From the NCBI GenBank assembly GCA_029721515.1, contig CM056556.1, positions 3,658,501 through 3,722,500 on the forward strand: a DNA stretch of 64,000 bases. The letters run 5' to 3'. This DNA comes from Synanceia verrucosa (taxonomy: Eukaryota; Chordata; Actinopteri; Perciformes; Synanceiidae). How positions within the stretch are numbered: position 1 is the first letter of the stretch; every line of letters begins with the position of its first letter. Positions 1-10,712 of the stretch are shown piece after piece. The notes beneath the pieces are model-generated. The model searched no databases. It was given only the letters and a program-made list of their open reading frames with translations, and was not told where the DNA came from. The translations under genes and the position numbers were made by a program.

Positions 1-49
1 TGGCAGATTTTTGCTTAATTCAAGCTTGAATTAAGCAAAAAATCTGCCA
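1..49. repeat. Near-perfect short palindrome in a bcl2l13 intron
   Basis: The left arm starts TGGCAGATTTTTGCTTAATT and its reverse complement returns immediately with one extra A in an A-run, giving arms of about 24-25 bp and almost no loop. It lies in the intron before the last bcl2l13 coding exon. It looks like the end of a foldback or MITE element cut by the window edge, but the family cannot be named from one end. Confidence 0.7.
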
Positions 50-154
50 CTAGGTGGCAGGCACACCTAACTTAAGGTGTAGAGCAGTGACTAAGATTAA
101 GTCTAATACAGGACTACTACTAACACAGGATGTTGATCTGTCTGTCTGCCACAG

Positions 155-1174
155 GGGGAAATATTCAGCCTCGAGTCAGAGGAGGAGCGAGGTACGACCA
201 TCGCTGAGGACAGCAACGATATTTACATCCTGTCAGGTGATCAGCACCCTGACCAGCTCAGCCCCCCCTCCTCGCTGCTCTGCACCGGAGACAACAGCAG
301 TGGGCACAGCTCCTGGCAGACGGAAAGCTTACCGGTGTCTCTGGCCGGCCACGAGTCTTGGGCACAGGTTGCTGCGATGGACCCTGAAGATGTCAAGAGC
401 CTGGACAGCAACGAGGGCGTAGTTCTGGTCGAGGAGCGCAGCGAAAACAACTCCTCAAACTCAGATATTGTCCACGTGGAGCGTGAAGACGCCGAGCTGC
501 TGGAGGAAGGCGGTGAGGGCGGAGCAATAGATGAAAGCATGATGAGCGTTTTGGGCACAGAGAGCGAGCTGGCCGAGCTCAGACAAGAATTCAGGGACCA
601 GAGTCCGTCTGTTCCGGCGTCAGCTGAGGCCTCCCTGCTTTCATTAGAGGAGCCAGTTGTAATAGAGACGCCTGTGAGCTTGTCTGCAGAGCCTTCCCTC
701 ATCTCAGAACCAGAGCTGCCTCCCCTGGTCCCTGAAGCTGCTGCTCCAGCCTCCTCTGAGCCAGAACCTGTGGCACCGTCATCTGTTCCTGCAGTAGAAC
801 CAGAGCCTGAGCCAGAACCAGCTGCTGCCACCGACCCAGTGCCTGCTGAGGTGGCACCCCCATCTCTTACCAAGGAAACCCCAGCAGCACCAGCAGAGCC
901 TGAAGCCACCTTAGAACCAGCCCCAGAACCAGAACTGGAGCCGGAGCCCATCACAGTGCCTCCCCAGGCAGAGGAGCCAGAACCAGAGACTGTGGCAGAG
1001 CCAGAGGTCCTGCAGGCGACAGTGATCCCTGTAGAGTCCCCGGCTGAGGAGCCCCCAGTGCAGCCAGAACCAGAACCAGAGTCCGAGCTCCCAGTGCTGC
1101 TTTACGGAGGCGCTGCCCTGGTGGTCCTCGCTGCTGTGATGGTATACGGTGTCCTCAGCTACAGGAGGAAGTAA
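155..1174 (+). CDS. bcl2l13: Bcl-2-like protein 13 (Bcl-rambo), last coding exon only
   Basis: Bcl2l13 is a mitochondrial outer-membrane BCL-2 family protein and mitophagy receptor. Only the terminal coding exon is here: 339 codons plus stop, entered in phase 0 after a polypyrimidine-AG acceptor at 151-154. The visible part matches the vertebrate C-terminal half: a start like GEIFSLESEEE, then EDSNDIYIL, a segment around residue 68 of this exon reading SWAQVAAMDPEDVKSLDS, and SENNSSNSDIVHVE. A long Glu/Pro-rich low-complexity stretch follows (genomic about 700-1090). The C-terminus is a hydrophobic tail anchor (about 1096-1162) followed by SYRRK. W-A-Q-V corresponds to the LC3-interacting W-x-x-I of the human protein (family knowledge plus inference). 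The BH domains lie upstream, outside the window. bid follows tail-to-tail. Confidence 0.93.
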   Translation, partial: GEIFSLESEEERGTTIAEDSNDIYILSGDQHPDQLSPPSSLLCTGDNSSGHSSWQTESLPVSLAGHESWAQVAAMDPEDVKSLDSNEGVVLVEERSENNSSNSDIVHVEREDAELLEEGGEGGAIDESMMSVLGTESELAELRQEFRDQSPSVPASAEASLLSLEEPVVIETPVSLSAEPSLISEPELPPLVPEAAAPASSEPEPVAPSSVPAVEPEPEPEPAAATDPVPAEVAPPSLTKETPAAPAEPEATLEPAPEPELEPEPITVPPQAEEPEPETVAEPEVLQATVIPVESPAEEPPVQPEPEPESELPVLLYGGAALVVLAAVMVYGVLSYRRK

Positions 1175-2815
1175 AAAGTCCTTCTCAGGGGTGGAAAAAA
1201 CAAAATGTTACGGTAGAAATAAATGTATTAGTACACACATGGTGTGTTGGATTTATCAAATGAGGCTGCTTTTTTAAAATCTACCATCCTTTTGAAGGTC
1301 TCAAATCTGTGAAAATGCCCCCCAGCAAACCAAAATCTCATCCATAATCTTATTGCTGGGAGGGCAAAAGGACGCACTCCGCTGCTCTCCTCATGTTTGT
1401 GGTTTTCTTCTCTCTTAATTTTTCTGGGTTACGTTTCGTGTTGAATCCTTCAGACTCCAGCCTTTGGAAAGTTTGTGGAGTTCCTCTGCTAGTTTCGGTT
1501 TCTCTTGTGTCTGGTTGGATTGTTTGAGTTGGCGTGTCTACATGCAAAACTAAAAAAAAACAGTGCTCCCTTTAGCTAAAGAAATCCTTGCTGTGAGACT
1601 TATGAATTCTTCTCTTTCTATGCAGCAAAGTGGGATTTATTCATATTTCCCCCCATCGACTGTGATGAGTTATTCCTTCTTTCTGATGTGGACAAAAAAA
1701 CAGCTCATATGGTGTCAGTTTGAAAACTACTTCTGACACAGAACAGGCATATTAGGCTAGATTTATTTTCCACTTCACACACAGCAGACTAGTTTTTGAA
1801 ACATCAAACATTTTCCTGAGAACAGATGAAAGTATTTAAATGTGTCCTCAGGTGCAGCATTAGTGCTGCATTTGTAGAAATGCTCAAAAGAATGCTCATG
1901 CTTGACTAGAAAAGTCAAGCATGTTGATGTACTTGAAGGTCCCGAGTCATTATTTTGCCATCGTCAGTATGTCAGAATACAGTTCAAGACAAGGTGTTAA
2001 ATCTTGTTGCAGTGGGGTTTCCATTGTATTCTTACAGTATAAAATGTCATGCAGTCCTTGTTTAAACTGCACTACATTCTGCCTGCATTAGCTAAATGCT
2101 ACCGCTCCTTATGTTTAAGCCAAAGTGAGTCGTATTCCTCCAGAGTTGCAGGGATGTGACTGCAGAACAATGGATTTAATCATTTATTTTACTGGAGGGG
2201 TTCTTCCACTTCCACATGTTCTCTGTAGTTTACTTCCTGTCTTTTCTGTCTAGTTAGAATTTCAGCTCCACACCCTCCTTGAGTAGAATATGAGGTGGTA
2301 ATGCAAAAATGTTTTTTTTTAGTGACAATCAAAGCAGCATCAGTGTGTTTGTGATGTTTCACTCGATGCATAGAAAATGCTGTTGTGAAAATTTGGTTTG
2401 AAAGTTGCATTCAGCCTCTTGTGTTGCTATGAAATGAAAATGTGAAATATCGCACAGGGAATCTCTGCAGATAGATTTTCTTCCCCAAAGTAGACAAAGT
2501 GAGTTCTGCCCTATCACAACTCGTGACAAACTGTTTTTGTCCTCACTAATGCCCCACAACTCTAATATTTCCTTTGAGAATTTGGAGATATTCTGGTAAG
2601 TTTTAGCACTTTGAAAATCCCTGAATGGCTGTTAAAACAGTGTTGAACAGACAGGATGTTTCCATGTATGTCAGTCACAGACCACAAAGTTCAAATACTG
2701 AGCAGGATGGACATCTAAAGGTCCCAAACATGACACTTTGTACCTTGAGTTTCCTACAATACACTGTTTGAGATGAGAAGAATAATAATAAAATAAACTA
2801 TTTGAGATTTTTTTT
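1175..2815 (+). other. bcl2l13 3' UTR and downstream, no other gene seen
   Basis: Non-coding sequence after the bcl2l13 stop. An early AATAAA is at 1218-1223, and a pair of overlapping AATAAA signals is at 2787-2796. The distal pair would give a 3' UTR of about 1.6 kb. I see no conserved ORF here; the short ORFs are compositional. Confidence 0.5.
2787..2796 (+). terminator. Candidate distal poly(A) signals of bcl2l13
   Basis: Two overlapping AATAAA hexamers lie about 60 bp before the candidate poly(A) signal of the convergent bid gene on the other strand. Usage is inferred, not shown. Confidence 0.45.
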
Positions 2816-2856
2816 CTGTGGTGGTTTGTTCAAATGTTTGAGAGTTTAAATAATAT

Positions 2857-2862
2857 TTTATT
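2857..2862 (-). terminator. Candidate poly(A) signal of bid
   Basis: TTTATT on the plus strand reads AATAAA on the bid strand, about 400 bp after the bid stop codon. The sequence from here to 3262 is then bid 3' UTR. This makes bcl2l13 and bid convergent, with 3' ends nearly touching. Confidence 0.45.
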
Positions 2863-3262
2863 ATAATATAATCCCACAGTGTTTAAGAATGATATTAAAC
2901 TCATCCTGGGAAAATATATATTTAATGACATGACACTATATAAGAGCAGTACATGTATATGCCCAAAGGAAAAGAATCAAATACAAAAATAATCATGTTT
3001 TCAAGTATAATAAGAAAAGATACAGATGACAAAGTAATGAAAAAAATTCAAGTGTCAAACTCGTTTCCCATTTTCAAAATACAACCATAAACTCAAATGA
3101 TTCATCGTCACCTCCCTCGGTTTGGTGTGTTTTTACTTCTGCGGGGTGAATGCTGCTCCGCTCACAGTCGACTGGTCATGTGGAGCAGATGCCACTTTCA
3201 TATTCAGCACAGTCCCACCACATATTTCTTAGTAATTTCCTCTCCCCCCTGCAGCTCAACAG

Positions 3263-5419
3263 TCACCTGGCAGGGTTGAGGTACTGCAGCGCTGTGTTGA
3301 AGAGGCTTCTCAGCAGCCGAGGCGCCTGCTCACACACTCCCTTCACCAGGGTGAGAGTGAGGGCCACCAAGACCCGCTCATGAGGAAGATTCTCCAGACC
3401 CACGCCCTGCTTCATCGCCCTCTCCACCTCCTGGGTGAGGTGGTATTTCCACTGCTGGAAAGTGAACAAAGGAATCAATCAGTACTTGAACGCAACACTG
3501 TGGTTCCAACAACTCCAAAATAAAGCTTGATGCACCTTATTACTTGAACATGGAAAAGGGAAATGGGTATGGATTACTACAAACCATTTAAATTATGAGA
3601 TAATTCTAATTTAATTAGCTTAATCTAGTAGATCTCTGTATGCCTACATAATTGTGAGTGCTTATTGCAATACACAAATGTATGTTTCCTCTAGCAAAAA
3701 TAATCATTGTACACTTTGTAATGAGCTTTTTTTTTCCCCCATTTCTTTTTTTTTCGCTGAAGTGTATGATGCTGTTATCTAAAAATAGTAGAAAACCACT
3801 GACCTCCACCAAGGCAGCAGTGGCGACTTTTTATTTACAGTTACCCCCGCTGCCAAGGAGGTAATGTTTTCAATGGGGCTTGTTTGTTTGCTGGTTTATC
3901 GGTTTGGAAAGTAACTCACAAAGTTGTGGATGGTTTTGGACGAAATTTTCAGGATTGGCCAGAAGTGGCGTAACTTAAAACTGATTCATTTTTGGTGGTG
4001 CCATTGAATCGGATCTGATCACCACCAAAAATTGATCAAAATCAGTCCACAACTTTCTGAGTTATTTTGCAAACCATCAAACAAATAAACAAACCCAGGT
4101 GAAAACATAACCTCCTTGGTGGAGGTAATAATGCAGAGCATTATATTAATTACTCAAAATGAGCTGTGATGATTTTTGTACACAGTAGTTTTGTGGATTT
4201 CTGCCGCTTTGTAATTTTTATTATAAACTCCAGAGTTTGTCTTTGTCCCATCTCTAACAGCCAATGACCATCAACATGTCCTGAGCTCAGACTCACATCA
4301 GAGGGGGAGACTGAAATGTTCCTGCTCAGATTCTGGGTGGCCTGAGCCACGATGTTGTGTTCAAGCTGGTCTGCGATTTCTCTGAGCCCTTCTGCAATCT
4401 GCTGCAGGTCGGCTGCCTCCTCACGATCCCCTGCAGGAAAACAGCATGGTCCAAACATCAGAGCGTTTCAGTGAACATAACTTTCCTGAATCCAGCAGCA
4501 AGGATACATTAACATATAGCAATGAACCTTCATTTAATTTATGTTAATTTAATCTCTTGTATTTCAATATTGCACATCTTAGCTCAGTCATTTGATGACA
4601 ACGAACAGTGATCAAGTGAAAACTGTGTGAATGATGGCTGCACAGCTGCCACTTCCTGCTTTCACTTTGAGTCAGAAGTTGTTTCACTACATTAAAAAGA
4701 AAATTATTTGGCTATGATAAAATGGGATGAGTTCAACATTACATATACACTTACCTACTTACTTAGTACCGAAAGTATTAATTATGAAGATGAATATATA
4801 TATATTTTAATGTTGCATTTGTGTGTATCACTTTAATGTTGCAGTCCGTAAAGATGGAGCTACTTTGTGTTCTATAATGACTAATTAATGTGTAGTAGAG
4901 TACAATATGTACCTCTGAGATGTAGTAGAAGTACAAGTACAATACTAAGTACAAGACTGACAATGAAGTACTTTGCACTTAAGTACAGTACCTGAGTAAC
5001 TGCACTGGTTAAACTGTAGCTATGCTGTATGTTTATGTTAGTTTTGTCTTTGGGGATAAGCAGCTGATCTGATTTGAGAGTTTGTGGTGTAGTGCTATGA
5101 ATCTCCCTCTGTAATACCAGTATTACACAGTACAGCACTGATTCTGCTACTCACTGGGCCACTGCAGTTCAACTGAAGGCTGAATATCACGTATAACTGT
5201 TGAGATGCGAATGGACAGGTGTCCATCAGTTTCCAGGTCTCCATCGTCCACAGCGTCCTGTATGGGGCCGTTGCAGCTGACATCCCGGGTCAGGTTTAAA
5301 TCCCTGCCCAGGGCTAGAAGCTCCTCTCCGTACTCTGGAGTCCTGCAGTCGGCTTGGAGAAAGGCCAGAATGACCAGGGCGGCGTTTTTCACATCGGTCA
5401 GATTTCCCAGTTCATCCAT
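3263..5419 (-). CDS. bid: BH3-interacting domain death agonist (Bid)
   Basis: Bid is a BH3-only activator that links caspase-8 to mitochondrial BAX/BAK. Coding exons in transcript order are 5155-5419, 4297-4430 and 3263-3454, giving 196 aa; human Bid is 195 aa. All introns are GT-AG with matching phases. The BH3 helix is in exon 2 at residues about 97-113 (IAEGLREIADQLEH), with the core L104 and the invariant Asp109. The loop before it contains L-E-T-D-G at residues 62-66, matching the human caspase-8 site LQTD/G. The last exon carries the C-terminal amphipathic helices ending LQYLNPAR. A likely non-coding first exon ends at a GTGAGT donor at 5696. The intron between exons 2 and 3 contains a MITE at 3841-4128. 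Confidence 0.93.
3841..4128. repeat. MITE with inverted repeats in a bid intron
   Basis: The element begins TTACCCCCGCTGCCAAGGAG and ends with the inverse of TTACCTCCACCAAGGAGG, followed inside both ends by GTTTTC. The inside is also partly self-complementary (CACAAAGTTGTGGA against TCCACAACTTTCTG), so most of its 288 bp can fold back. No coding capacity is seen. It lies in the second coding intron of bid. The superfamily is not determined. Confidence 0.7.
4880..5010. repeat. Dispersed repeat rich in AAGTAC units
   Basis: An irregular run of GTACAA/AAGTAC motifs in a bid intron (AGAAGTACAAGTACAATACT and variants). A similar sequence starts at about 25085 inside agk. Presence in two unrelated introns suggests an interspersed repeat, probably a MITE. 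The boundaries are approximate. Confidence 0.45.
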
Positions 5420-7186
5420 CGCTCTCGGTCTATTTGTTGCTTTATTTTACACAGGAAACACGGGAGAAACAAAAAAGTTACATTAAAGAGGAAAAAGGAT
5501 GAGCAGCTCACTGACGTTGGTTTCAGTATTTAAGCGCTATTAGCTAAGCTAACGTTGCATTCACGGAACTATTTCTGACTGACGTTAGCAGTGTGATAGC
5601 TACAAGCTAAAGCTAACTAATTGACATTCGAGCATCAAGTTAGCGTCAAGCAAAAGTAAAACTGGAGTTGCAAAGTGTCGAAAGTATGGCACTCACATTT
5701 TGTTTCCTATGCCGGATACGTCCGTTTTTGATAGGGGTGTTTATGTGGGATGCGCCATCAGCCACCGGCCGGAGCGAAGTGCTAAACAACAACAATATCA
5801 GTGACTCCTCAGACTGTGTCTGTTTGTGACTTTTAGGGGTGGAGCGTTAAATCCAACACTTTACATCTGCGTCATCATGACGCGCTTCAAGTAACGCCCC
5901 TCCATGTGGCGTTCAGGTTCATCCACATAGAATGCTCGTTACAGGAAGTTCGATGGTTGTTTTTAACACGTAAACGCATCAACTTATGGGCAATTTCAGA
6001 TCATTGGTGTACTGAGTTGATATGTTTACTTTCTGTACACTGATGATAATTCATAATTTTTTTTTATATTTGGTTTTGAATCAACTAGGAACTGTCAAAC
6101 ATGACTGACAGACTGAAACGGGGGTTAGTTAGTAACGTAATATCGGTAGTATAGGATGGAAAATGCAATACTATATTAAGGAATCTGTTTAAAAAGACGT
6201 CATACGACGCTTCTAATAGGAATCATACAGTCAATTTAGTGATTTGGTGCTACTATTGATGACCCACTGGTAAGACTGCTTTTGCTAGTGTACTGCTTTG
6301 TACTATTATTGTTCAGTATTCAATAAAGTTAAAAAAAAAAAAAAATACGTAATTTAGTTGTGTTCCGTGTCAACCTACTGCTTCAGTCCAGTGGGTGGCT
6401 GTGATGCGCCTGTAAAACAGTTTGCCAACTGCCGTTCAAACTCAAGGAAACATGTTGGAATTAGCAAGCTAGTTAAATGAGTAGTTATTTAACATTAAAT
6501 GCTTCATCCACATAATATAGTCACTGTGAAGGTATCACCTTGTCTTACTCATATTCTGTGACCAGTGTAGGATTACAACCATTAAAACATTACATGGTGA
6601 AATGAGCTAACTGGCTATGTAGCATAGCTAGTTAGCTACTAGCTACCTGATAGCTAACTAGTTAGCCGCAGTTGTAACTTCAAGTTACGGCCCCTGCTTC
6701 TTGATGCCTTCATGTGCAGTTGGAAATCCGAGTGCAGAATTTAATCAGCTTGAATCCACACCACCGGAGACAAAGAAGTCACCTGTTGGGAGAGAAAATA
6801 GTCTTCTTCTCATTATCAAGGCACGAGACGATGTGTTCCATCTGTCTTTGACTAGTTACGACTTCAAAAATTATTTGACTTTATATTACTGACAGTTAGC
6901 TGTCATTTTGAGGAGATGTGACCTGTTGCTTAAGTTAGATTAGAAAAAGGGTAAGCAAGTGACTGCATTGTCATAAACTGTGTGATCACATGAATCCACC
7001 ACCATACAGTCATACAGTTGGCTGCAGTTCTAGATAACAGCAAATTGCCTTTGGAAAGTCCCTGTGTGGTTTTGCTCTAACACATTTTCAATGTGCTTTC
7101 TGGACTACAAAGTACACAAGAGTTACAGAGATGTACAGAATAATATATAAAAAAAAGGAGATTCATTTGTTAAAATGCTTAAAATG
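5420..7186. other. Region between bid and wee2: bid promoter, no further gene
   Basis: On the minus strand a GTGAGT donor at 5696-5691, preceded by GC-richer sequence up to about 5830, fits a non-coding first exon of bid; the promoter would lie around 5750-5900. The remainder (5900-7186) is AT-rich with short tandem TAGCTA-type words near 6610-6665. An AATAAA plus A-tract is at 6322-6345. No recognisable ORF is present. Confidence 0.4.
6322..6345 (+). repeat. AATAAA followed by A-tract, retroposon-like 3' end
   Basis: AATAAA at 6322-6327 is followed 4 bp later by about 15 A residues at 6331-6345 in intergenic DNA. This is the signature of a retroposed transcript or a SINE/LINE tail. I could not assign the upstream body to a known gene or family. 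Confidence 0.35.
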
Positions 7187-7192
7187 TTTATT
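7187..7192 (-). terminator. Candidate poly(A) signal of wee2
   Basis: Plus-strand TTTATT reads AATAAA on the wee2 strand, about 270 bp past the wee2 stop. The stretch 7193-7459 is therefore probably wee2 3' UTR. Confidence 0.5.
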
Positions 7193-7459
7193 TACAGTTT
7201 TAAAAAGTACAGTTACAGTGCTACTACCAGAAAATCAATAGGAAATTGTTCAAGTCCTTTCAAAGCAATGCTGCCCACACCTCTACACGCACACTCTGGA
7301 GACTAGTATATTGTCCATCTAGTTATTTCAAATCATTCAAATCAATAGCTTCACTGTATAGGCAATCTTGTCACACTGACAAGCTACATTTTTCCCATCC
7401 TGGTTGCAGAATGAGTCACAAATCAACAGAGTGAAGGGCGTGGGTCTCACACCGTCCCA

Positions 7460-9662
7460 TCAGAGTCCATACCCCGGGCAACCAAAGCTCATGGATCGAG
7501 CAGTCTTCCCACCAACAAGCCTCCTTCCTGCTCTGGGTAGGGACCCTAACTTAGCGACAGGTTTCAGTCCAGGAGGGAGGTCCTGCTTGGGTGACAAAGC
7601 TGCCTGACGAGCCTCCTTGAGCTCTCTGTGGACAAAATGGAAGCAAGTCAATGATTAACATGCAAGTATGATGAAGAATATAGGGTCCTTTATTTTTCTT
7701 CCTCTTACTTTTCAAGCATAGCTGTCCTGAACTTCTCTACATTGAGCTCTTTGCGGAGCTGAGCGGCCACCCTGCCGGTCCTCTCCTCCCTCAAGACTGT
7801 ATGCTTACAAAGCTCCCTGGCTGACGGCCTCTTCGTCAGGTCTGGATCCAGCAACGACTGACAGAAAAAAGGTATCTTCAATAAGTTATGTTGGTGACAA
7901 GTGTTATCCTTTCCCCAGCTACTACTATCTGCATGTTGAAGTGTCCTAAATCAAGGGGTCAAAGGTCAAATCCATGTACGTATAGGACAAAGCTAATAAG
8001 TTTTTTTTTTCCAGTATTCAAAATGGCAACAAAAGCACCTGAATGAGGCCTTTGAAGGGAGGCGATAGATCCTGCGGCAGTTTGGGGAGCTGCCCCTCTC
8101 TAAGACGGTGCCACTCTGCTCCATTTTGAGGCAGTGGAGGAGCGCCGGCTGCCAGCAGGATCGTAAGGCCCAGAGCAAAGATGTCCGCCTTGGGTAAGTG
8201 GCTGTAATCCTCATGCAGGACCTCACTGGCCAGAAAGCGGCTGTCCCCTTCCTCAACCTGAGGACTGCTGGTTGACGTCACATGACCCAGATCCCCTGCA
8301 GAGTACAAGAATCAGATTTGACAAGAACAAAACATTCAAGGCAGAAAAGTATCCAACATTAAATATAATACCAATTTTGTAAATGACTCCTGCTGAAGTG
8401 CCTCTGTCGTCTTCCTCCTCACTCTCTGCTTCACCCGCTGCACTTGTGCTGGGACGCTGGCAAATGAATATATTACCTGCAAAAGAGACTTTAGTTTACG
8501 ACTGAATGATACAAGAATACAAATCTGCTCAGTGAGACTCACTTGGTTTGATGTCCAGGTGAACGAGGCCTGAGCTGTGGATGTATTTTAGCCCCATGGA
8601 CACTTGTAAGAGCAGATCCTTCAACTCGGCCTCTGAAAACATCTCACCCTGCACCTCCTTCTCCACAATGACATCACTGAGACTCCCACCTTTGACACAA
8701 CACATAATTCAAATCACCTAAAATACAGTAAAGTTTAATTTAGGCTCTGCTAAACTGTGGCGGTGAGGGGAAACCTACCGTCACAGTATTCATTCTGAAT
8801 AATCATATGATCGTCTTCTGCCCATGCTGAATAATAGCGGACAACATGTGGGTGGTGTCCAAGAACAGCATGTGCATATACTTCCTTTAGGGCCAGCTGC
8901 CTGAGAGGATATAAGAAATGGTCACGGATGAATAGGATCAATTCAAAAAACAAAATTAAAGACTGGACCGTCTTCATGCTACAACTCACTCATTGGCAGA
9001 GCCTGCTAGGGGTCGGCGGGAGCGTTTTATTGCATACAAGCAACCATCCAGCCTCTTCACGCACTTGTAAACGGCCCCAAACTCCCCTGTGCCGATGCAC
9101 TCCAGCTCCAGGAACTCACTTTCATAACGTGACAGCATGAAGGCTTGAACAGCTCGCTTCTGCCAGATAAACAGACGGCGGGCCTTGTGGTAAAAACCAA
9201 AGACATTTCTAAAGCAGGAGCACACGTCACAGAGCTCAGTTTGATAACAGACAGAAGAACCGGGAGTCTTTTTTCTCTGAGCCATCACCAAATATGGTAG
9301 AAAAAAAAAAAAAGCTTCTGACAGCTCTTTTGATTTTGGAGATTCCTTTGAGAAATCCCGGAAGTAGGATTGGCAGCATGTAATTTTTGGACGGAACAAC
9401 AAGTGAGGAGGCAGACGAAGATGACAAAGCCTGACGATGAAATCATATCAGGAGCAGGAGTGAGAGGGAGGGGTTACATCCACCATAGAAACACTGATAA
9501 AAATAGCTGTACCTTTGGTGGGAGAAAGGCTTCATCATCCTCCTCAGATGACGTTAGGCTATGTTTCAACCTGAGAGATAAAAAAAAAAGGGCCTTTAGA
9601 CTTTTATATACTCTAAACCAGGGGCATCACTTGGTTTTAAGGATGGGGGGGCTTAACCTCTA

Positions 9663-9710
<48 letters not shown>

Positions 9711-10712
9711 TCCTATTCTGGACACTTTAAGAATATTTTAGGGGGCTTCAGCCCCCCCCAAAAAGGCCTAATGATAAAGCTGGAGAATTCAAAGCATTTC
9801 ACCCTCACTGTGGGGAATCATAAATAGCGCTTATTGTGACACCACACACCCTGATATTTGTGATTTTTCACACACTGTGTGCAAAAATGCTGGTGTTTAC
9901 TAATCCATACCCATATAGGTCTACAATCCAGCATAAAACAGCACTGCCATGTTTCCAACATTTCTTTTTCCCTGTTAAAAGTTGTTTTTGGGGGGAGATT
10001 TTCCTCAGGGTCATTTGTAAAGGACAGAGGGAGTCATATCCTGTACAGACTGTAAAGCCCTCTGAGGCAAATTTAGAATTTGTGACATTAGGCTTTACAA
10101 ATAAAACTGACTTGAGTACCTGCGTCCATAATCCTCATCATCATCACTCCTGCCACGGTTCCTCCACTGCTGCTCGCTGTTCTTGCGGACTGTTTCAGGG
10201 GTGAAAGGGTTCACGTTGACAGAAGGCGCCTGGATGAGGTTAACAGTGGCTGAGGCAAACCGTAGAGTCCTCTGAGGACGACCTATCTTAGTGCTGGAGC
10301 AAGGCTGGGATGACTTTGACAGTAGGCTCTGCAGGAAGGGGACAGAGAGAGAAAAGTAAACAGTTAATCTGAGACTACAGAGCCCTAATCAGGTTGATTT
10401 ATTACCCACCTTGGGTGTGCTTGGAGAGTCACAGAGCCTCAGTTTCTTCCACGAAGCGTAAGGTATGGGGCTGGTGCACTGCAAAGGGGAACATAAGGCG
10501 TTGCTTCTACTGCGGTGGCGTTGCACCCTGGGAGTCCTGCATGCAGAGTCAGGGCTCTGGATCCTGGGGCTTCGGATCCTGGGGCTGTGGATCCTAGGAC
10601 TTTGGATCCTGGGGCTTCGGATCCTGGGGTTGCAGTCATCCGAGCTGTTGTCATCCTCACCACAGCTAGAGAAGTCCAGCTGCTGGCTGATCTCGTCAAA
10701 CAACGTCGCCAT
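7460..10712 (-). CDS. wee2: Wee1-like protein kinase 2 (oocyte Wee1B)
   Basis: Wee2 phosphorylates the inhibitory Tyr of CDK1 and maintains meiotic arrest in oocytes (family knowledge). Ten exons in transcript order: 10410-10712, 10120-10328, 9513-9570, 8990-9159, 8779-8900, 8543-8689, 8372-8476, 8039-8295, 7709-7857, 7460-7625. They give 561 aa; human WEE2 is 567 aa. The N-terminal regulatory part holds a five-fold PRIxS repeat (residues 29-54) and the conserved VNVNPFTPET. Kinase landmarks: glycine loop IGTGEFG at 212-218, Lys235 in AIKR, catalytic Asp333 in HLDIKP, and DLG at 373-375 in place of DFG, as is usual for Wee kinases. EVYAHAVLGHHPHVVRYYSA and SPQVEEGDSRFLA are Wee hallmarks. wee1 is the alternative, but length and neighbourhood (next to dennd11 and agk) favour wee2. 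Confidence 0.93.
9665..9708. repeat. (AT)n microsatellite
   Basis: About 22 AT units in the intron between wee2 exons 2 and 3, inside a short stretch (9600-9790) whose flanks carry GGGGGGCTT and AGCCCCCCCC and resemble an interspersed element. Confidence 0.9.
10549..10629 (-). repeat. 15-bp in-frame minisatellite in wee2 exon 1
   Basis: GGATCC occurs at 10559, 10574, 10589, 10604 and 10619, exactly 15 bp apart. On the coding strand each unit encodes P-R-I-x-S with x being R, Q, H, R, Q, so five Ser-Pro sites are made (S33, S38, S43, S48, S53). Confidence 0.9.

Noticed and set aside
241..954. 237-codon open frame on the minus strand
   Set aside because: It is the antisense shadow of the Glu/Pro-rich bcl2l13 exon; its Ser/Gly-rich composition mirrors that coding strand.
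7460..10712. Assignment of this kinase as wee1
   Set aside because: Length (561 aa), N-terminus and neighbourhood beside dennd11 and agk fit wee2 better than the longer somatic wee1.
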